In this document: positions 29,651-32,854 of the stretch, piece by piece
Layout of the letters: each line of letters opens with the position of its first letter
Position numbering within the stretch: position 1 is the stretch's first letter
Assembly: GCF_001039355.2 (NCBI RefSeq)
Contig: NW_019775402.1
Location: 1,085,824 to 1,118,677, forward strand
DNA from: Lingula anatina
Lineage: Eukaryota; Brachiopoda; Lingulata; Lingulida; Lingulidae
Length of the DNA stretch: 32,854 bases
Reading direction: 5' to 3'
Notes under the pieces: model-generated
Seen by the model: the letters and a program-made list of their open reading frames with translations, nothing else
Told to the model about the DNA's origin: nothing
The model's database searches: none
Translations under genes and position numbers: made by a program

Positions 29651-30802
29651 TCATTTTATAAACTGCAGATCATCAGGGGGTTTGCATGTACCATACCAAC
29701 TACGTATGTCATGAGCGCTGTAGGATTTCACTGGTTCCGTTGGAGAATGAAGTTTGGCGCAAATATCACAATAACCACGAATCCAAGAAGAGACTTGAAT
29801 ACCAGCCTTTGATTGCAACAACTTGGCATATTCAACGTCGTCTTTATCTAGTTCTTTCAGTCTGTGTGCCAGCTCTTTGGGAGACTTAAAGTCGTGTGTG
29901 TCTATGTGCCAGGATGGAGGGATGCCAAGACGCGTGTAGTTGGCACCTGAACGTGTGACCGGGATAACGTCCAATGGGAGGATTTTATATAATTTTTCTG
30001 TGACATAATCCGTAGCAAAACTATTTTCAAATGAAAGATAAAATTTGTACGTTTTGTCATACATATCGCTACATTTAGTGTCCCTGTCGAGTCCACATTT
30101 GAATGACCCGCAACTCCCATAAATGTCCACGCTCATATATTTCTGTAATTCCTTAACATATTCCATACGTCGACTTTCAGCATTACAATTGCTGACTGTC
30201 CAGGCCGCTAATTTAGTTTTGCTCCTGGCAACTGATAGGAAATCCCTTTTCTTGGCTTCATCGTGTTTTTTGTCAAGGAGGGGGAATCCGTATGGACTGT
30301 AGATGTCGCTGTCCATCCTATAAGTCATCGTCCAGTTGAATGTCCAATCACTGGATAACTTCGAGTGACATGGACTCTCGTGATTGATCCATATCCAGCG
30401 TGTTTTGGGGTTCCGTTTTTCTGGTTTTTTACCTAACGCAGGACCCATGAAAATGATGGCATCGGCATCATAGGCAGCACTCTTATCCTCCGTCACCTTA
30501 CAGTTACCCACGGGACACTTCAAATCCTCAAATGAGGAGTGATATTTTTTCAACCCGAAGTAGTTAAAACCAGAAGAATTGGGAATCCAATATAAAATAA
30601 GTTTAACATCCTTTGATGCATCCGAAATGCTCGCTGCACTCTTTGGATGTGTTTGACGCTCCTGAAATCCGCTCTTGTGAAGATTTTTGTATTTTGGCGG
30701 TGGTATTATAAACTTTGGCAACAACAGCAGTCCGAACATGAGTGCGGACACGATGACTGTACCAAAAACGTTTTGTACACGTAGCAACACGTTCAGTGTC
30801 AT
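29651..30802 (-). CDS. Alpha-1,3-fucosyltransferase (GT10), copy D
   Basis: 383 residues from the ATG at 30800-30802, the position used by the other three copies; an in-frame TTG five codons upstream is not a likely animal start. Closest to copy C. GT10 motifs are intact: CPVGNC, ESPC, FNWTMTYRMDSDIYSPYG, VDIYGSCG, YLSFENSFATDYVTEKLY, CDIC. Two oddities: a nine-codon in-frame deletion relative to C removes the residues just after the membrane segment (C: FLTEIYKTVSVPKF; D: LLPKF), and the protein ends FIK at the same TGA as C, ten residues short of A and B. RWIWTNHESPC of the others reads RWIWINHESPC. The membrane helix (about residues 10-28) remains hydrophobic, so Golgi targeting may survive. 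Confidence 0.93.
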   Translation of the reverse strand: MTLNVLLRVQNVFGTVIVSALMFGLLLLPKFIIPPPKYKNLHKSGFQERQTHPKSAASISDASKDVKLILYWIPNSSGFNYFGLKKYHSSFEDLKCPVGNCKVTEDKSAAYDADAIIFMGPALGKKPEKRNPKTRWIWINHESPCHSKLSSDWTFNWTMTYRMDSDIYSPYGFPLLDKKHDEAKKRDFLSVARSKTKLAAWTVSNCNAESRRMEYVKELQKYMSVDIYGSCGSFKCGLDRDTKCSDMYDKTYKFYLSFENSFATDYVTEKLYKILPLDVIPVTRSGANYTRLGIPPSWHIDTHDFKSPKELAHRLKELDKDDVEYAKLLQSKAGIQVSSWIRGYCDICAKLHSPTEPVKSYSAHDIRSWYGTCKPPDDLQFIK

Positions 30803-30830
30803 GGCTGGACAGGACAAGATTTACAGATCT

Positions 30831-30997
30831 ACGAAACAGATGGCAGGCTTTTATACAGGGGTAGAAATCCTTACTTGACGAAGATATCCAACTATCCAAG
30901 ACGACAGGCTTTTATGTAAATCCTTTTAACCAAGACGTCCAACGCTCCAAAAAGACAAAGGCTTTTCTATAAATCCTTCTTAAAATGGATGTTAACA
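30831..30997 (-). repeat. TATA-containing repeat, three units, upstream of copy D
   Basis: Three units homologous to those at C; the two perfect middle units of C are absent here. The outer two match the outer two of C closely. Confidence 0.9.
30848..30855 (-). promoter_or_regulatory. TATA box candidate of copy D (TATAAAAG)
   Basis: Minus strand CTGTATAAAAGCC, with its first T 53 bp upstream of the start codon, identical in word and distance to copy C. Confidence 0.55.
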
Positions 30998-31038
30998 AAT
31001 CCTGCTATTAGGTCTAGGAAGGTGTCAGAGTACACTCA

Positions 31039-31075
31039 TCTGAAAGTCAAAAAAAAAAAAAACAAACAAACAAAA
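31039..31075 (-). promoter_or_regulatory. Candidate 3' splice site upstream of copy D
   Basis: Minus strand: an expanded T-rich tract, then GACTTTCAG followed by ATGAGTGTACTCTGA, as at C. The tract is longer here because of a poly-A run and (AAAC)n on the plus strand. Confidence 0.4.
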
Positions 31076-31613
31076 GATGTTACCTTAATATCTTATTACC
31101 ACGCAGTTAAATGGCACACCAATGCTCAAAAACTTTTTGAAAAAAGTACGTGTGAATGATTTGATTCATCCAGTCGGTTTGCTATGTGAACCAAAAAGGC
31201 AAATCCTAGTACTGGACATACCTAATTTCTCAGCGCATCTGCGCTGTGGCCGACTGTCTCTGCTGCTTTTGTAGTAAATAATTATTACTCATTCTTGCTA
31301 ACCACTTTGTGATGTCCATGGTCATCAATTACCAAATTACTAAGAGTTGAACGTATATACGGTACCACCAAGCTGACTTGCGGGTGGATGGACTAGTGCG
31401 CTGAAATGACCATAAACAGCAATTTCAAAAAAATTCAAGATCATTATAGAAATAAAATGGACCGAGTTTGCTTTTAAGATCAAAACCAATCTGACATCTA
31501 TTGGTCCAGCAATCCTCCGATCTCCCACAATGGGGGTACCTCTCTTCACAATGGGAGGACGTTACTTAATTCGAAGTCAGTCCAGCTGTACTGTAGTGTC
31601 ACTCATTGGTTAA

Positions 31614-32075
31614 AGGGATAATAACTCTTCGTATAAGATCTGTACTGTAGTATTTCACAATAAAAACACTGTAATCAACTTATGGAAATATAATGTATTC
31701 TGTTTAACCAAAAAAAAAAAAACGGTAGTTATAGATTTATTCTGATATCTGAGCTTGTCATCGGACCACGTGACTTCCATAGATGACTACATGTATACTA
31801 TGTACATAGAAGTAGAGAAAGTGGCGCTTTCTCTACTTCTTTGACTCTGTAATAATCTCTCAAGAGATCTCTTAAGAGATAATTACGCTTTCTCTACTTC
31901 TATGACTCTGTAATAATCTCTTCAGAGATTATTACACAAAAACAATTTTTCAGAAAAAAAACAGGACCTAATTTTGAATGTAGAAATGGATTCAAGAACC
32001 ATTGGTAAGTATGGGAAAATTGTTATTTAGTCCAGGAAAATTCATTTTTGGCCAAAACGAACAGTTATTATCCCT
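31614..32075. mobile_element. 462-bp TTAA-flanked MITE
   Basis: Flanked by TTAA at 31610-31613 and 32076-32079. The inverted ends AGGGATAATAACT are perfect over 13 bp and extend to about 19 bp with one mismatch (C/G) before TTCGT. The D unit contains it while the homologous place in the C unit (near 24281-24286) has a single TTAA, so a filled and an empty site can be compared directly. TTAA targeting is typical of piggyBac-type transposition, though the ends do not start with the usual CCC. No transposase. Confidence 0.85.
31808..31940. repeat. Hairpin cluster inside the TTAA MITE
   Basis: AGAAGTAGAGAAAG (31808-31821) pairs perfectly with CTTTCTCTACTTCT (31827-31840). The latter, with TGACTCTGTAATAATCTCT after it, is repeated about 62 bp on. 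AATAATCTCTTCAGAGATTATT near 31911-31932 is a further near-perfect palindrome. Confidence 0.85.
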
Positions 32076-32389
32076 TTAAGACTATTATAAATCGTTTGTG
32101 ATCTGAAAATGGTTTTCGTGATCATTTCAGGCGCACTAGCGATGTTTCCCCAAATTAACCAAAAGTATGGCAGGCTAAAGCGCTAATACCTGTATATCCC
32201 ATTTTGATTATTTGTTTGTGAAAACTGTCCATGTCACCCTTATTCTTTTAACTGAACACCTGTTAGTTTGGAATGCTAAGCCTGATCAAGTCTCTGTCAA
32301 AATTCTTTGAGGTTTGCAGAAAAAGTCTCCCTTTGTTTCTCTGGCTCCTAAATTAGCCCAATGTCTATATTTTTATCTACTCACTAGTG

Positions 32390-32854
32390 CCCCCAGGTCT
32401 GCTGGAGCTGCTCTTTTACAATAACGCACTGGCAGATTTTTACCTGAGATAAATATTGCCAGCGACCGTGCGTTCGTTGCATTCAAGACAAAGGCTACCT
32501 GGGAGTTAAAGGGCACTTACCCTCCAATTAAGAAGTACAGGAAGTTCCAGTCAGATGGACGATTAAGATAAGACTTTTAAAGGTAACTAGCATTATTTGC
32601 CTATGAAGGCAAGCGAGACGGGGTGTCAGAACACTGGGGCGTATATTATTTACACGTTTGCACACACAGGAGACTTAAACTTACAATCGAAGAGGATTTG
32701 CTATTATATTCTATGTAAAATATACTAAATGTTGAGAATATAAAATCATGGTCGGCCTGAAAAATGTACACACAGTGCATAAGTTCGTAGGTGTGACTAG
32801 TTACACCCTTGAAAAAAATAAATAACATAAAACAAGGTGGAATATAGTGAGATA
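32390..32854. other. Intergenic, no gene recognised
   Basis: Unique-looking sequence after the D duplication. A 60-codon minus-strand frame (32646-32828) shows no domain. Confidence 0.4.

Larger units (their letters stand above)
31076..32385. repeat. Upstream part of the D duplication unit
   Basis: Matches 23746-24585 on both sides of the MITE at 31614-32075. Ends at TATTTTTATCTA near 32378, where the C unit diverges into its own MITE. Confidence 0.9.

Noticed and set aside
30803-30817. An N-terminal extension of copy D starting at TTG
   Set aside because: TTG initiation is not expected in an animal gene, and the ATG five codons downstream is the one used by the three paralogues.

Overview
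The window is animal nuclear DNA. It has no operons or bacterial signals, it is dense in small inverted-repeat transposons, and it carries a decayed CR1-like LINE, a broken THAP-type zinc-finger fragment, tRNA-related SINE-like repeats and microsatellites. Its only intact protein-coding genes are Golgi-type glycosyltransferases. The repeat content (many non-autonomous TIR elements, CR1-type LINE) suggests a marine invertebrate; I cannot name the species from sequence alone.

The core is a head-to-tail array of four intact, intronless GT10 alpha-1,3-fucosyltransferase coding sequences, all on the minus strand: A (11739-12947), B (16219-17415), C (22202-23380) and D (29651-30802). A and B form one young pair that shares its 3' region, including a poly(A)-signal cluster. 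C and D form another pair inside a segmental duplication of about 2.3 kb. C and D end ten codons early because a CGA codon has become TGA. Upstream of every copy lies the same roughly 55-bp minisatellite, with about 2, 19, 5 and 3 units at A, B, C and D. Read toward the gene, most units carry a TATA-box-like word (TATATAAAAG or TATAAAAG), and in C and D the gene-proximal unit lies 53 bp from the start codon. Beyond the minisatellite all four share a polypyrimidine-CAG followed by ATGAGT, a candidate 3' splice site. The most notable hypothesis here is an expandable core-promoter repeat attached to each member of a duplicated glycosyltransferase family.

Layout from left to right: 1-780, a 30-bp minisatellite with a 300-bp higher-order period; 1400-4700, a nest of inverted-repeat elements including two interlocked foldback elements (2013-3317); 4908-7546, two back-to-back near-identical duplications, each centred on a single N and probably unmerged contig overlaps or haplotypes; 7316-10860, a degenerate CR1-like LINE on the minus strand; 11400-18830, the A/B fucosyltransferase units with a hAT-like MITE between them; 19000-22160, MITEs, a THAP fragment and more 30-bp repeat units; 22160-24590, the C unit; 24588-29600, a hAT-like MITE, SINE-like repeats, an inverted MITE pair and a diverged duplication; 29613-32385, the D unit with a 462-bp TTAA-flanked MITE that the C unit lacks; 32390-32854, nothing recognised.

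No rRNA gene, intact tRNA gene or CRISPR array was seen. All boundaries were read by eye, so those of repeats are approximate.
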